This document shows positions 25,939 to 34,738 of a stretch of DNA of 64,000 nucleotides, piece by piece. The notes under the pieces were generated by a model that saw only the letters and a program-made list of their open reading frames with translations, made no database searches and was not told where the DNA came from. Both the position numbers and the translations under genes were made by a program. Source of the stretch: Zhouia amylolytica (GTDB lineage: Bacteria; Bacteroidota; Bacteroidia; Flavobacteriales; Flavobacteriaceae); NCBI RefSeq assembly GCF_900116365.1, contig NZ_FPAG01000008.1, positions 186,001 to 250,000 of the forward strand, given 5' to 3'. Numbering within the stretch: position 1 is the first letter of the stretch; every line of letters begins with the position of its first letter.

Positions 25939-26973
25939 GTGAAAAGATCGATTACTTTAAAGGATATAGCACTGCATTTTAATGTTTCGATTTCAACGGT
26001 ATCGAAGGCACTAAATGATAGCCATGATATTAGCATTGCACTTAAAGCAAAAATTAAGGAGTATGCAAGAAGTAATAACTATCGCCCTAACCCTTATGCT
26101 CGAAACCTTAGGAAGAAAGACAATCGGACGATAGGTGTGGTCATACCCAACATACTCAACTATTTTTTTGCTCAAGTTTTTAGTGGGATAGAAAAGGTTG
26201 CTAATGAAAATGGTTATAATTTAATCAGTTGCATTTCAAATGAGTCATTGGCAAAAGAAAAGAATACCATTGAAATACTGGAAAGAGGTTTGGTATCCGG
26301 GTTATTGATATCACTATCTGAAGGGACGGAAAAATCTGGGGATTATGAACATTTAAAGTCGTTTGCCGACAACGGCATCCCTATTGTTATGTTTGATAGG
26401 GTAACCGATTTGGTTGCATGTGATAAGGTGATTATTGACGACTTTAATGGTGCATTTGAGGCTACAACACATTTGATTAGAACCGGATGTAAGAATATAG
26501 CAATTATTTCGCCTCTTGATAATTTAAATATAGGTAAACAAAGACTCAAAGGGTATCTGACAGCTTTAGAGAAAAATGGACTCTCACCTAATCCAAACTT
26601 AATCATTAAAATATTTGAAGAAGAACTTTTTGAAGCTGAGGTAAGGGCACTTTTAACAAGAAACAGAGTCGATGGGATATTAGGCCTAGAAGAGTTTAGT
26701 GCAATTAATGCAATGAAAATAGCGATGTCTTTGGGGTATGAAATTCCAGAGGATTTATCTATAATTGGTTTTACAAATGGTCAACTTCCGCAATATGTGT
26801 CTCCAAGAATTACTTCTGTTAGTCAACATGGGAAATTTATAGGAGAGCAAGCGACCCACAAACTGATACAACGTATTGAAAACAACAAAGAGGATAGTAT
26901 GGAGGAGTTTTCCACTCAAAAACTGAAAACATCTCTTGTAATAAGGGAATCTACAAAACCCTTGAACTTCTAA
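25939..26973 (+). CDS. LacI-family transcriptional regulator of the xylose genes
   Basis: A 344-residue LacI/GalR repressor starting at a GTG (VKRSITLKDIALHFNVSISTVSKALNDSHDIS), because the helix-turn-helix begins five residues later and no ATG fits. The hinge helix is NPYARNLRKK near 55, followed by a periplasmic-binding-protein-like effector domain from about 65 (IGVVIPNILNYFFAQVFSGIEKVANENGYNLI). It diverges from xylB-xylA-symporter and most likely represses them without xylose. A symmetric 22-bp site lies in the gap. It is not XylR of the AraC or ROK type. Confidence 0.88.
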   Translation: MKRSITLKDIALHFNVSISTVSKALNDSHDISIALKAKIKEYARSNNYRPNPYARNLRKKDNRTIGVVIPNILNYFFAQVFSGIEKVANENGYNLISCISNESLAKEKNTIEILERGLVSGLLISLSEGTEKSGDYEHLKSFADNGIPIVMFDRVTDLVACDKVIIDDFNGAFEATTHLIRTGCKNIAIISPLDNLNIGKQRLKGYLTALEKNGLSPNPNLIIKIFEEELFEAEVRALLTRNRVDGILGLEEFSAINAMKIAMSLGYEIPEDLSIIGFTNGQLPQYVSPRITSVSQHGKFIGEQATHKLIQRIENNKEDSMEEFSTQKLKTSLVIRESTKPLNF

Positions 26974-27295
26974 GAAGTACTCATTTGACATTTTTATGGT
27001 GTTAATTTTTGAAGACGTATTTTATAAACATGTCTTTTATTGGTAAGGTAGTTGATGTGTTACGAGCTATTTTAAGGCCTGAAACGCCTTAAGAAACTTA
27101 ATATTTTAGCTGGCTTGAAGTAGATAGGGATAAATATGGAGTTGTCTGGGGTATTATTTTTTTTAATATTTTTTTGATAATAAAATAGTTAGCTCCAAGC
27201 CTACTAATATTGTTGAAGAATTCTTTTAGATTCAACTCTCAAGAATGCTAAATAAATTTATTTTCGCACTATAAAAATTTAAAACACGTATTTAC
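26974..27295. other. Intergenic stretch before the histone-like gene
   Basis: No ORF is credible here. A 7-bp hairpin TTAAGGC/GCCTTAA (27072-27092) has no T-run. A weak -7-like TATTTTCG at 27259-27266 may serve the histone-like gene. Confidence 0.35.
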
Positions 27296-27472
27296 ATGAA
27301 AGATTTATTAGAAAAGATTGACTCGGAAATTGAGACTTTTAAAAGTGAAGCAGCATTGCAAGTTGAAAAGGGAAATAAAGCTGCAGGAACAAGGGCTCGT
27401 AAATCTGCTCTTGAATTAAGTAAACTTTTTAAAGAGTTTAGAAAAGTTTCTGTAGAAGAGTCTAAAAAATAA
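27296..27472 (+). CDS. Small histone H1-like DNA-binding protein
   Basis: A 58-residue basic helical protein (MKDLLEKIDSEIETFKSEAALQVEKGNKAAGTRARKSALEL...KKFRKVS-like end). It matches the short histone H1/Hc1-like proteins common in Bacteroidota, which bind DNA non-specifically in the nucleoid. The GNKAAGTRARKSALELSKLFKEFRK core is diagnostic. It is a single-gene unit with its own terminator 2 nt after the stop. Confidence 0.8.
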   Translation: MKDLLEKIDSEIETFKSEAALQVEKGNKAAGTRARKSALELSKLFKEFRKVSVEESKK

Positions 27473-27474
27473 TT

Positions 27475-27508
27475 AAAAAGCCGGAATTTAAATTCCGGCT
27501 TTTTTTTT
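27475..27508 (+). terminator. Intrinsic terminator of the histone-like gene
   Basis: A near-perfect palindrome built on AAAAAGCCGGAATTT and its complement, followed by nine T. A-rich left flank allows two-way function. Confidence 0.85.
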
Positions 27509-27706
27509 AAACTAACCACGTTATTTGAATCTTCAATTAAACGAATCAAAGGCTTTTAATATTTTAATCTAAAATTTGTGCATTTCATCGATACAGAGGC
27601 ATGCTCATTGATTTTGAAATACTATATTCGAACCGAATAGATTTAATGTTCACTTCTATACGGGCGCCGGGTAAGTTTGGGTAAACATTGCGCCCGTATT
27701 TTTTTT
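27509..27706 (+). ncRNA. Orphan terminator region before xdhC: possible ncRNA or attenuator
   Basis: After the histone-like gene terminator, 150 nt of non-coding DNA lead to a second, strong terminator: perfect 10-bp arms ATACGGGCGC (27658-27667) and GCGCCCGTAT (27690-27699), then eight T. Its 22-nt loop contains an inner GTTT/AAAC hairpin, and a further dyad (CTATATTCG/CGAATAG, about 27628-27645) lies upstream. A terminator with no gene before it suggests a separate small RNA or a leader controlling the XdhC gene 120 nt downstream. I found no perfect promoter for it and recognise no riboswitch class. Confidence 0.4.
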
Positions 27707-27826
27707 CCTTTAATTTAAGGTTATTACCTTTCGGGAGTTTGATCTTTTCCCTCTCAATTTCTTATTATTTCATAATTATGGTTTAATATTACTATCTTAG
27801 GGTGATATAATTTTAGATGGTTAAGT

Positions 27827-28852
27827 ATGACTCACGAGTTTCTTCAACTGGTTAAAATAGCCCGAAATAAAAAAGAAAATGGCATTAAATGTGTTTTAGC
27901 ATCGGTAGTGCATTTAGAAGGATCTTCTTATCGAAAGCCAGGAGTACGCATGTTAATAGATGAACATGGAAATTTTACTGGAGCTGTAAGTGGAGGATGT
28001 GTAGAAAAGGAAATATGCAGGAGAGCTCAAAGTGTTTTTCAATCTAACCGATCAAAAGTGATTACTTATGATGGTCGTTATCGGCTTGGATGTGAAGGTG
28101 TCTTATACATACTCATAGAACCATTTGATGTTTCGAAATCGTTTTATTTTGAATTCTTAATTCAAATGGAGGCAAGAAATTCATTTCAAATAACTTCTTA
28201 TTTCAAAAGGCAAGAAGAGGAAATCACCGGAGATTTTGGATCGGTATTGTCCTTTTCGGATCAGCAATCTTTTAAGTTTTCCAAGGAACAAATTTCCATT
28301 TCGGATAATGATCTTTTCAAACAGTCGTTCAAGCCAAGATTCAAATTATTAATTCTGGGAGCTGAGCATGATGCGGTTAAGCTCTGTACCATGGCTTCGT
28401 TATTGGGATGGGAGGTAACCGTTGTTTCATCTATTAAGGATCCAAAGTCAATCTCTGATTTTCCCGGAGCTACCAGAGTACTGGCGGAGAATCCGGAAAT
28501 GATCGATTTAACTGATTTGGATATGCAAACAGCGGTGGTATTAATGAATCATAATTTTGTAACTGATTTACAATATCTAATTAAGTTGCATGAAAAAGAA
28601 TTTTGTTATTTGGGAATGCTAGGTTCTTTCAAAAGGTGGGAGCAACTTCAACATGAGCTATTAAATTACATACCCGATATTTCATTTTCATTTTTAGAGA
28701 AAGTCTGTAGTCCAGCGGGGTTAAATATAGGATCTGAGACTCCTGAAGAAATTGCAATTTCAATATTATCCGAAATTTTGAGTGTAACAAGAAACAAGGA
28801 ATCCTATTCGCTTAAGAAATTGAAATCAAATCAAATTAGTAAAATTGACTGA
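27827..28852 (+). CDS. XdhC/CoxI-family molybdenum-enzyme maturation protein
   Basis: A 341-residue XdhC-type protein. The N-terminal domain has VLASVVHLEGSSYRKPGVRMLI and GAVSGGCVEKEI near 55-67, the conserved GGC motif of the family. The C-terminal Rossmann-like domain starts at FKLLILGAEHDAVKLCTMASLLGWEVTVV near 185 and has LNHN-like VVLMNHNFVTDLQYL and GMLGSFKRW. Family members insert sulfurated molybdenum cofactor into xanthine dehydrogenase-type enzymes. The MobA-like gene overlaps its 3' end by 8 nt, so both serve a molybdenum hydroxylase whose subunits are not in the window. Confidence 0.88.
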   Translation: MTHEFLQLVKIARNKKENGIKCVLASVVHLEGSSYRKPGVRMLIDEHGNFTGAVSGGCVEKEICRRAQSVFQSNRSKVITYDGRYRLGCEGVLYILIEPFDVSKSFYFEFLIQMEARNSFQITSYFKRQEEEITGDFGSVLSFSDQQSFKFSKEQISISDNDLFKQSFKPRFKLLILGAEHDAVKLCTMASLLGWEVTVVSSIKDPKSISDFPGATRVLAENPEMIDLTDLDMQTAVVLMNHNFVTDLQYLIKLHEKEFCYLGMLGSFKRWEQLQHELLNYIPDISFSFLEKVCSPAGLNIGSETPEEIAISILSEILSVTRNKESYSLKKLKSNQISKID

Positions 28853-29450
28853 TGTAGCAATCCTTATATTGGCAGCCGGTAGTTCTTCCCGAATGGGTGA
28901 GCCTAAACAGTTATTGTCTTTAGGAAAACAAAACCTTATTAATACCGTTATAGAAAATGCTTTAAAATCTTCCGCTAAAAAAGTATTTTGTGTGTTAGGT
29001 GCATATGCGAAGGAGATTGAAAATACCGGATTGCCGAATGGCGTAAAGATTTTGTATAACTCAGAATGGCAAGATGGATTGGGAACGAGTATTGCTGTTG
29101 GGGTTGAACAAATTTCTTCATTAGAAGAGGAAATTAGTGGTCTACTACTAATATTAGGTGATCAACCAAAAGTTGATTTTAAATATATAAATAAACTTAT
29201 TGCTTTATTCAAGGAAGATCCTTCTAAAATAATCGCTTCTAAATACAAAAGTGGTAATGGAGTTCCCGTACTATTTCCTTTAAAGTATTTTGGTTGCTTA
29301 ACTCAGTTAAGTGGTGATAAAGGGGCTAAGCATTTTTTGAAGGAAATTAATAGTGATCATATCGAAGTTATTGATGAAATTGGATTACTGGATGACTTAG
29401 ATACTCCTGAAGATTATCAAAAATTTTTAAATCATTCTGTTAAGTTGTAA
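28845..29450 (+). CDS. MobA-like nucleotidyltransferase (molybdopterin cytidylyltransferase-type)
   Basis: A 201-residue NTP-transferase with the N-terminal signature VAILILAAGSSSRMGEPKQLLSLG, a GDQP metal-binding motif near 105 and a GNGVPVLFP segment. It is closest to MocA-type enzymes that attach CMP (or AMP) to molybdopterin. It starts with TTG inside the last codons of xdhC-like gene (8-nt overlap); there is no in-frame ATG before the signature. Coupling with XdhC supports a shared role in cofactor delivery. Confidence 0.82.
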   Translation: MTDVAILILAAGSSSRMGEPKQLLSLGKQNLINTVIENALKSSAKKVFCVLGAYAKEIENTGLPNGVKILYNSEWQDGLGTSIAVGVEQISSLEEEISGLLLILGDQPKVDFKYINKLIALFKEDPSKIIASKYKSGNGVPVLFPLKYFGCLTQLSGDKGAKHFLKEINSDHIEVIDEIGLLDDLDTPEDYQKFLNHSVKL

Positions 29451-29484
29451 CTTGATGAAAAATAAAGACTTAGTTGTTTTTAGG

Positions 29485-29527
29485 TGAGGAATGTCATACT
29501 AAAAACAGTTAAGATGTTTTAATTTTG
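29485..29527 (+). promoter_or_regulatory. CRP/FNR-type box plus perfect -7 element for the second stress operon
   Basis: TGAGGAATGTCA (29485-29496) is followed after exactly 23 nt by TAATTTTG (29520-29527), a perfect TAnnTTTG. The arrangement equals that before the universal stress and PEP synthase genes. Start of transcription is expected near 29533, about 53 nt before the ATG. Confidence 0.65.
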
Positions 29528-29585
29528 GTTTGGTAGTTCTATTAAAAATTCACGAATAAATGTTTAATTATAAATCCTTAAGATT

Positions 29586-29993
29586 ATGGCAACGAATATT
29601 GGTATATGGGTTGACAAAATGAAAGCATATGTTGTTTACCTAAAAGGTACAGAAAGGAGTATGGAAATTGTTAATTCTGAAGTTGAAAATTTTCATCCTG
29701 TAGGCGGATCGAGATCTAAAAATAAATGGGGGCCTCAAGATGTGGTTCAGGATAGTAAATATTCAGAACGAGAAAAGCATCAGTTAAAAAGGTATTTTGA
29801 TGATATAGTTGAAAAATTACAGAATGTTGATGCTATAGCTTTGTTTGGTCCTGCTGATACTAATTTGAAATTAGCCAAACATATACAGAGCCATTACAAA
29901 TCTATGGCTTCCAAAATTAAAGGCGTAGAGAAGGCTGATAGTATGACCGAAAACCAAATTATGGCATTAGTGAATGACTATTATAACTCCTAA
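29586..29993 (+). CDS. Small eRF1-like / host-attachment-like protein
   Basis: A 135-residue cytoplasmic protein with NIGIWVDKMKAYVVYL at the start and a later IALFGPADTNLKLAKHIQ segment. This pattern recalls the bacterial eRF1-related (baeRF) or host-attachment family, in which a strand-rich domain ends in a GP...K..L motif. That assignment is moderate. It is the first gene behind a CRP/FNR-type promoter, 21 nt before the ATP-cone nuclease gene. With the nuclease and the beta-CASP RNase downstream it suggests a module acting on ribosomes or RNA during energy stress. Confidence 0.6.
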   Translation: MATNIGIWVDKMKAYVVYLKGTERSMEIVNSEVENFHPVGGSRSKNKWGPQDVVQDSKYSEREKHQLKRYFDDIVEKLQNVDAIALFGPADTNLKLAKHIQSHYKSMASKIKGVEKADSMTENQIMALVNDYYNS

Positions 29994-30014
29994 AAGGTAA
30001 TTAATCCTTTTGGT

Positions 30015-30845
30015 ATGGAAACTGAAAAAGTTTTTAAGGTTCAGAAAAGATCAGGTGAAGTAGTAAATTTTTCGTTCGATAAGCTTAGAGCTTCTTTAAA
30101 GCATACAGGGGCAGGACACGATCTGATTTCTAAAATAGTAGATACAGTTTACGATGAGCTATATACGGGTATAACCACCGAAGAAATTTATAATCGTGCC
30201 TATGCGATGTTAAAAAAAAATAAGGAGGTATATGCATCGAAATATAAATTGAAAAAAGCAATTTATGAATTAGGACCGACCGGATTTCCCTTTGAACGGT
30301 TTATAGCAGGAATTCTTACTTATTCGGGTTATGAGTGCTCGGTAGGGTTGATTGTTAAAGGAGCCTGTGTAGATCATGAAATTGATGTTGTTGCATTTAA
30401 GAATAATTCGGGGTATTTAGTGGAATGCAAATTTCACTCTGACCGTACTAACAAATGTAATGTTAAAGTTCCTCTTTATATTCATTCACGGTACAATGAT
30501 GTTAAAGCCACCTGGAAAGATGACCGAACCTTAAGGGAGGGTTGGGTTGTTACGAACACTAGATTTACTACTGATGCAATTCAATTTGGTATTTGTGCCG
30601 GGTTATATTTAATGAGTTGGGACTATCCAAATGAAAACAGTTTAAAGGATAGAATTAACCGTCTTGGCTTGCATCCGGTTACTTGTTCTTCTTTACTATC
30701 CGGGAGAGAAAAAGATTTTCTTCTGGAACACGGAATTGTGCTATGTCGTGATTTAATTAACCAAGAATTTATGTTAGATCATCTAGGTATTTCTGAAGAA
30801 CGGAAGGAACGGATTATTTCTGATATGAAACAGTTATGTGATTGA
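30015..30845 (+). CDS. ATP-cone protein with PD-(D/E)XK nuclease-like and C-terminal helical domain
   Basis: A 276-residue, three-part protein. Residues about 5-90 form an ATP-cone (VQKRSGEVVNFSFDKLRASLKHTGA ... ITTEEIYNRAYAMLKK), known to sense ATP/dATP in ribonucleotide reductase and NrdR. Residues about 93-205 look like an Mrr-type restriction-endonuclease fold with HEIDVVA (Asp124) and YLVECKF (Glu137, Lys139) as the active site. The end (about 225-276) resembles a helix-hairpin-helix/SAM-like segment. It overlaps the beta-CASP gene by one base. A nucleotide-gated nuclease is the obvious inference; substrate unknown. Confidence 0.75.
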   Translation: METEKVFKVQKRSGEVVNFSFDKLRASLKHTGAGHDLISKIVDTVYDELYTGITTEEIYNRAYAMLKKNKEVYASKYKLKKAIYELGPTGFPFERFIAGILTYSGYECSVGLIVKGACVDHEIDVVAFKNNSGYLVECKFHSDRTNKCNVKVPLYIHSRYNDVKATWKDDRTLREGWVVTNTRFTTDAIQFGICAGLYLMSWDYPNENSLKDRINRLGLHPVTCSSLLSGREKDFLLEHGIVLCRDLINQEFMLDHLGISEERKERIISDMKQLCD

Positions 30846-32227
30846 TGAAAACTAATAAGGTCAAAGTCCATTTTTATGGTGCCGCTCAAACAGTTACAGG
30901 CTCGAAATACTTAATAGAGCTCGATGACTGTATTGTTATGGTAGATTGTGGATTATTTCAGGGTGAAAAGCTATTGCGTGAGGAGAACTGGAAGGATTTA
31001 CCTTTTGATGCAAGCTCTATAGACTATATATTAATAACTCATGGTCATTTGGATCATGTAGGTTATTTACCCAAGATCGTTAATCAAGGTTTTCAAGGTA
31101 AAATACTTGGCACGGAACCAACTTTAGCAATTGCCAAGATAATTCTTGAGGACAGCGCAAAAATACAAGAAGAAGAAGCAGAAAAGGCTAATGAGGAAGG
31201 TTATTCTAAACATCATCCGGCCTTACCCTTATATACTCTGGAGGATGTGGGAAATACACTTTCATTATTTCAATCTCAACCAAAGAATAATTGGATTAAT
31301 CTCGCTGAGCAAGTTTCAGTGAGATTTCGTTATAACGGTCATATTTTAGGAGCAACCTTTGTGGAGCTAGTTATAAATGGGAAGTATTTTGTTTTCTCAG
31401 GAGATGTAGGAAGGGAACAGGATGTATTGCTTGATATTCCGGAGAAACCTGAAAAAGCAGATTACTTGTTTCTTGAATCAACATATGGAGACCGATTGCA
31501 CTCCAGAGAGCCTGTGGAAAATAAGTTGGTAGATCTCATTAATTCAACTATTTATAATAGGGGGAATTTTATAATACCAAGTTTTGCAGTAGAACGAATT
31601 CAAACATTGCTTATTATTCTTTGGAGAATGTATAAAAAAAATAAAATTCCTAACATTCCTATTTTTGTTGATAGCCCTATGGGAGATCGGGTGTTGGATG
31701 TTTTCCTAAATTACGATAATTGGCATAAGATAAATGTTTCAGAGTTTAAAGCTATGATTCATCATGTGAATTTTGTTTCCTCCTACCGCGAAACATGGGA
31801 GGTTATCGACAATAAACAGCCCAAAATTATAATTGCAGGAAGTGGAATGGTTACCGGGGGGCGAGTTTTGACTTATTTACAACAACTCATTGACGAGGAA
31901 AATACTACTATATTATTAGTTGGCTTTCAGGCAGAGGGTACTCGTGGGAGGGCTTTACAGGAAGGTGTAAAGGAGCTTAAGTTTTTTGGGAAATATTATC
32001 CTGTGAAAGCTAAAGTTGAATCGATATCTTCTTTATCTGCTCATGCAGATCAAAACGAGCTTCTTAATTGGTTGTCCAACCTTGAAAAAAAACCCGAAAG
32101 GCTTTTCTTAGTTCATGGAGAAGAGGGAGCTATGAAAGTGCTAAAAACTGAAATTCATAAACGGTATCAGTATAACGTTTATATACCTAAATTATATGAA
32201 TCTGTATCTTTATCGATTGATTCGTAA
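30845..32227 (+). CDS. Beta-CASP metallo-beta-lactamase-fold ribonuclease
   Basis: A 460-residue MBL-fold protein starting at the ATG at 30845. Metal motifs are HGHLDH (66-71), a later GDVGRE and SAHADQ; the beta-CASP region has ESTYGDR, FAVERIQ, DSPMG, GSGMVTGGR and the terminal VHGEE. This is the RNA-processing (YSH1/CPSF-73-like) branch. It lacks KH domains, so it is a stand-alone exo/endo-RNase. It closes the eRF1-like/ATP-cone operon; no intrinsic terminator is seen within 100 nt. Confidence 0.9.
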   Translation: MKTNKVKVHFYGAAQTVTGSKYLIELDDCIVMVDCGLFQGEKLLREENWKDLPFDASSIDYILITHGHLDHVGYLPKIVNQGFQGKILGTEPTLAIAKIILEDSAKIQEEEAEKANEEGYSKHHPALPLYTLEDVGNTLSLFQSQPKNNWINLAEQVSVRFRYNGHILGATFVELVINGKYFVFSGDVGREQDVLLDIPEKPEKADYLFLESTYGDRLHSREPVENKLVDLINSTIYNRGNFIIPSFAVERIQTLLIILWRMYKKNKIPNIPIFVDSPMGDRVLDVFLNYDNWHKINVSEFKAMIHHVNFVSSYRETWEVIDNKQPKIIIAGSGMVTGGRVLTYLQQLIDEENTTILLVGFQAEGTRGRALQEGVKELKFFGKYYPVKAKVESISSLSAHADQNELLNWLSNLEKKPERLFLVHGEEGAMKVLKTEIHKRYQYNVYIPKLYESVSLSIDS

Positions 32228-32339
32228 TGTGAAAAATATCTTTTTCTTTTCTAATTAAGTGGTATTCTTTTGAATAATTGCTTTTTTGGCAAAAAAAGTG
32301 CATTTTTAGATCTTGATTAATCTAAGATCTACTAACAAA

Positions 32340-33320
32340 ATGTTTAAAACTACACTCTCTTTATTAATTTTTTTAATGTTTTGCCATATCTCGTTTGCAC
32401 AAAATCCTGATGGATACACTCAGGATATTTCAGGTTCTGATTTAAAAATAGATATGATGTCAATCCCGGGAGGGGTATTTCAGATGGGCAGTTCTTCAAA
32501 AGATGTTAACGCAAAAGATGATGAATCTCCCAGCCATGAAGTTGAAATTACTTCATTTTGGATGTCTAAATATGAAATTACATGGGATTTATTCTATTTG
32601 TATTTGAACAGAGAGATTGATAATGTAGGAAGCATTTCGGAGGAAGCGGAAGTGTCAGTAGACATAGATGCTATTTCTGGCGCTACAATTCCTTATGTTG
32701 ATATGAGTATGGGAATGGGTACAGGGAGTGGTTTACCCATTGTAAATGTTACGCGGCTGGCCGCATCTAAATTTTGTGAATGGCTTTCTGCAAAAACAGG
32801 ACATTTCTACAGACTGCCTACCGAGGCTGAGTGGGAGTATGCCTGTAGAGCAGGTACAAATTCAGCGTATTCTTTTGGTGCATCTAATGAAAAATTAGAT
32901 GACCATGCCTGGTATCAGAGTAATAGTGGTGGAAGTTATCATAAAGTGGGACAAAAGGAACCAAATGCATGGGGATTGTATGATATGCACGGAAATGTAG
33001 CAGAATTGGTTTTAGACGGATACCAGGAAGAAGCATATAAAAAGTTTAAAAAGAAGAAGGTTGATGATCCGATTATCTTCCCGGAAGATGAATATCCTAC
33101 AGTAGTTCGAGGTGGTTCATGGATAGATGAGCCCAACGCGTTACGCAGTGCTTTCCGTCTGGCTTCTACAGATCAATGGAAGCGCAGGGATCCTCAATTT
33201 CCGAAAAGTAAATGGTGGCATACAGACGCACCACATGTTGGATTTAGGATCGTTAGAGTTAAAGAGGTGCCTGATACGAAAGATTACGAAAAATTTTGGG
33301 GACCTAAAGAGATCGAATAA
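32340..33320 (+). CDS. Secreted SUMF1/formylglycine-like domain protein
   Basis: A 326-residue exported protein; the ATG at 32340 gives a signal peptide MFKTTLSLLIFLMFCHISFAQ. The remainder is an FGE-sulfatase domain: MMSIPGGVFQMGSSSKDVNAKDDESPSHEVEI, LPTEAEWEYACRAG near 175, GLYDMHGNVAELVLDGY near 225, VVRGGSWIDEP and HVGFRIVR at the end. The active-site cysteine pair of true formylglycine-generating enzymes is not visible (SAFRLAST where a Cys motif is expected), so it is probably a non-catalytic or carbohydrate-related relative. It is followed 27 nt later by a Tat-exported Gfo/Idh protein and likely acts with it. Confidence 0.82.
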   Translation: MFKTTLSLLIFLMFCHISFAQNPDGYTQDISGSDLKIDMMSIPGGVFQMGSSSKDVNAKDDESPSHEVEITSFWMSKYEITWDLFYLYLNREIDNVGSISEEAEVSVDIDAISGATIPYVDMSMGMGTGSGLPIVNVTRLAASKFCEWLSAKTGHFYRLPTEAEWEYACRAGTNSAYSFGASNEKLDDHAWYQSNSGGSYHKVGQKEPNAWGLYDMHGNVAELVLDGYQEEAYKKFKKKKVDDPIIFPEDEYPTVVRGGSWIDEPNALRSAFRLASTDQWKRRDPQFPKSKWWHTDAPHVGFRIVRVKEVPDTKDYEKFWGPKEIE

Positions 33321-33347
33321 AATATTAACCACTATAACAATTAAATT

Positions 33348-34697
33348 ATGAGCAAAAGTGATGAATTAATTTTATCTAAACTATCGGAGGGAAACTCCAG
33401 AAGAACTTTTTGTAAAAATACTTCTCTTCTTTTAGGAGGGATGATGTTGCCTATGTCGCAAATGCATGGTATGGTTAATGTCCTTAATAATAAAAAGCTA
33501 AAATTGGCTCTAATTGGTTGTGGGGGACGAGGTACTGGAGCTGCTGCCCAGGCACTTAAAGCAGATGATAATGTAGAACTTGTAGCGATGGCAGATGCGT
33601 TTGAAGATAGATTGCAATCAAGTTTAAGGAATTTATCTAAAGAATTTAAGGAAACAAAAAAGATAAAAGTAAAAGAGAAAAATCAATTTGTTGGCTTTGA
33701 TGCTGCTCAAAAAGCGATGGATTTGGCAGATGTGGTTATTTTAACTACCCCTCCAGGCTTTAGACCGCAACATTTCGAATATGCTATTAAAACAGGGAAG
33801 CATGTGTTTATGGAGAAGCCCGTAGCAACAGATGTTCCTGGAGTAAGGAAAGTATTGGAAACAGCGAGGTTGGCGAAAGAGAAGAAGCTAAACGTTGTGG
33901 TAGGATTGCAGCGTAGATACCAAAATAATTATATTGACATGGCCAATAAAATAGCAGAGGGTTCAGTTGGTCAGATAGTATCAGGGCAGGTATATTGGAA
34001 CGGAGGAGGTGTTTGGGTTCGAAAGCGTAAGCCAGAGCAAACTGAATTGGAATATCAAATGCGTAATTGGTATTATTTTAATTGGTTATGCGGAGATCAT
34101 ATTTTGGAGCAACATATTCATAATATTGATATTGCAAACTGGTTTGTCGGAGATTTTCCGATTTCTGCACAGGGAATGGGTGGACGCCAGGTACGAACAG
34201 GAAAAGAATATGGAGAGATTTTTGATCATCATTTTGTAGAGTTTAAATATGCCAATGGAGCGGTTATTTCAAGTCAATGTCGTCATCAACCTGGTACGAT
34301 GTATAAGGTTGGAGAGGTATTTCAAGGGACGAAAGGATTTATAGAAACAAATGATGCCGGGGCAACCTATATTAAAGGCTTAGATGGAAAAGAGGTCTAT
34401 AAATATGCCGGTTTCAATGATCCTAATCCCTATCAACAAGAACACAACAGATTATTTGAATCGATACGAAATGGCGGCGTAATAGCGGATGCAGAACATG
34501 GAGCAAAAAGTACCATGACTGCGATAATGGGAAGAATGGCTACTTATTCAGGGAAAGTAATTAAATGGGAGGAAGCCTTAAATTCTGATTTAGCTTTGGT
34601 GCCTGACAATCTAGACTGGAATTCTGAAGCTCCGGTTAAGCCAACGTCTGATGGAACTTATATAATTCCTTCACCTGGTAAAACGAAGGTAATGTAG
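33348..34697 (+). CDS. Tat-exported Gfo/Idh/MocA-family oxidoreductase
   Basis: A 449-residue NAD(P)-dependent sugar oxidoreductase family protein. A twin-arginine signal (SRRTFCKNTSLLLGGMMLP, residues about 17-36) indicates periplasmic export of the folded, cofactor-loaded enzyme. The Rossmann fold starts at KLALIGCGGRGTGAAA near 47, VFMEKPVATD near 155 is the EKP motif, and GDHILEQHIHNIDIANWFVGD near 245 holds the catalytic His region. Bacteroidota have many such paralogs acting on glycans or polyols; the substrate here is unknown. It forms an operon with the SUMF1-like gene and ends at a terminator. Confidence 0.85.
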   Translation: MSKSDELILSKLSEGNSRRTFCKNTSLLLGGMMLPMSQMHGMVNVLNNKKLKLALIGCGGRGTGAAAQALKADDNVELVAMADAFEDRLQSSLRNLSKEFKETKKIKVKEKNQFVGFDAAQKAMDLADVVILTTPPGFRPQHFEYAIKTGKHVFMEKPVATDVPGVRKVLETARLAKEKKLNVVVGLQRRYQNNYIDMANKIAEGSVGQIVSGQVYWNGGGVWVRKRKPEQTELEYQMRNWYYFNWLCGDHILEQHIHNIDIANWFVGDFPISAQGMGGRQVRTGKEYGEIFDHHFVEFKYANGAVISSQCRHQPGTMYKVGEVFQGTKGFIETNDAGATYIKGLDGKEVYKYAGFNDPNPYQQEHNRLFESIRNGGVIADAEHGAKSTMTAIMGRMATYSGKVIKWEEALNSDLALVPDNLDWNSEAPVKPTSDGTYIIPSPGKTKVM

Positions 34698-34702
34698 GTA
34701 TA

Positions 34703-34737
34703 TGGGGATAAGGTACAAGCCTTATCCCTTCTTTTTT
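34703..34737 (+). terminator. Terminator after the Gfo/Idh gene
   Basis: GGGATAAG and CTTATCCC arms enclose an 8-nt loop, followed by TTCTTTTTTC. It ends just before the stop codon of the converging 149-residue protein gene. Confidence 0.75.
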
Positions 34738-34738
34738 C

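Noticed and set aside
27072-27092. TTAAGGC/GCCTTAA hairpin
   Set aside because: No T-run and no gene end nearby; too short to call a terminator.
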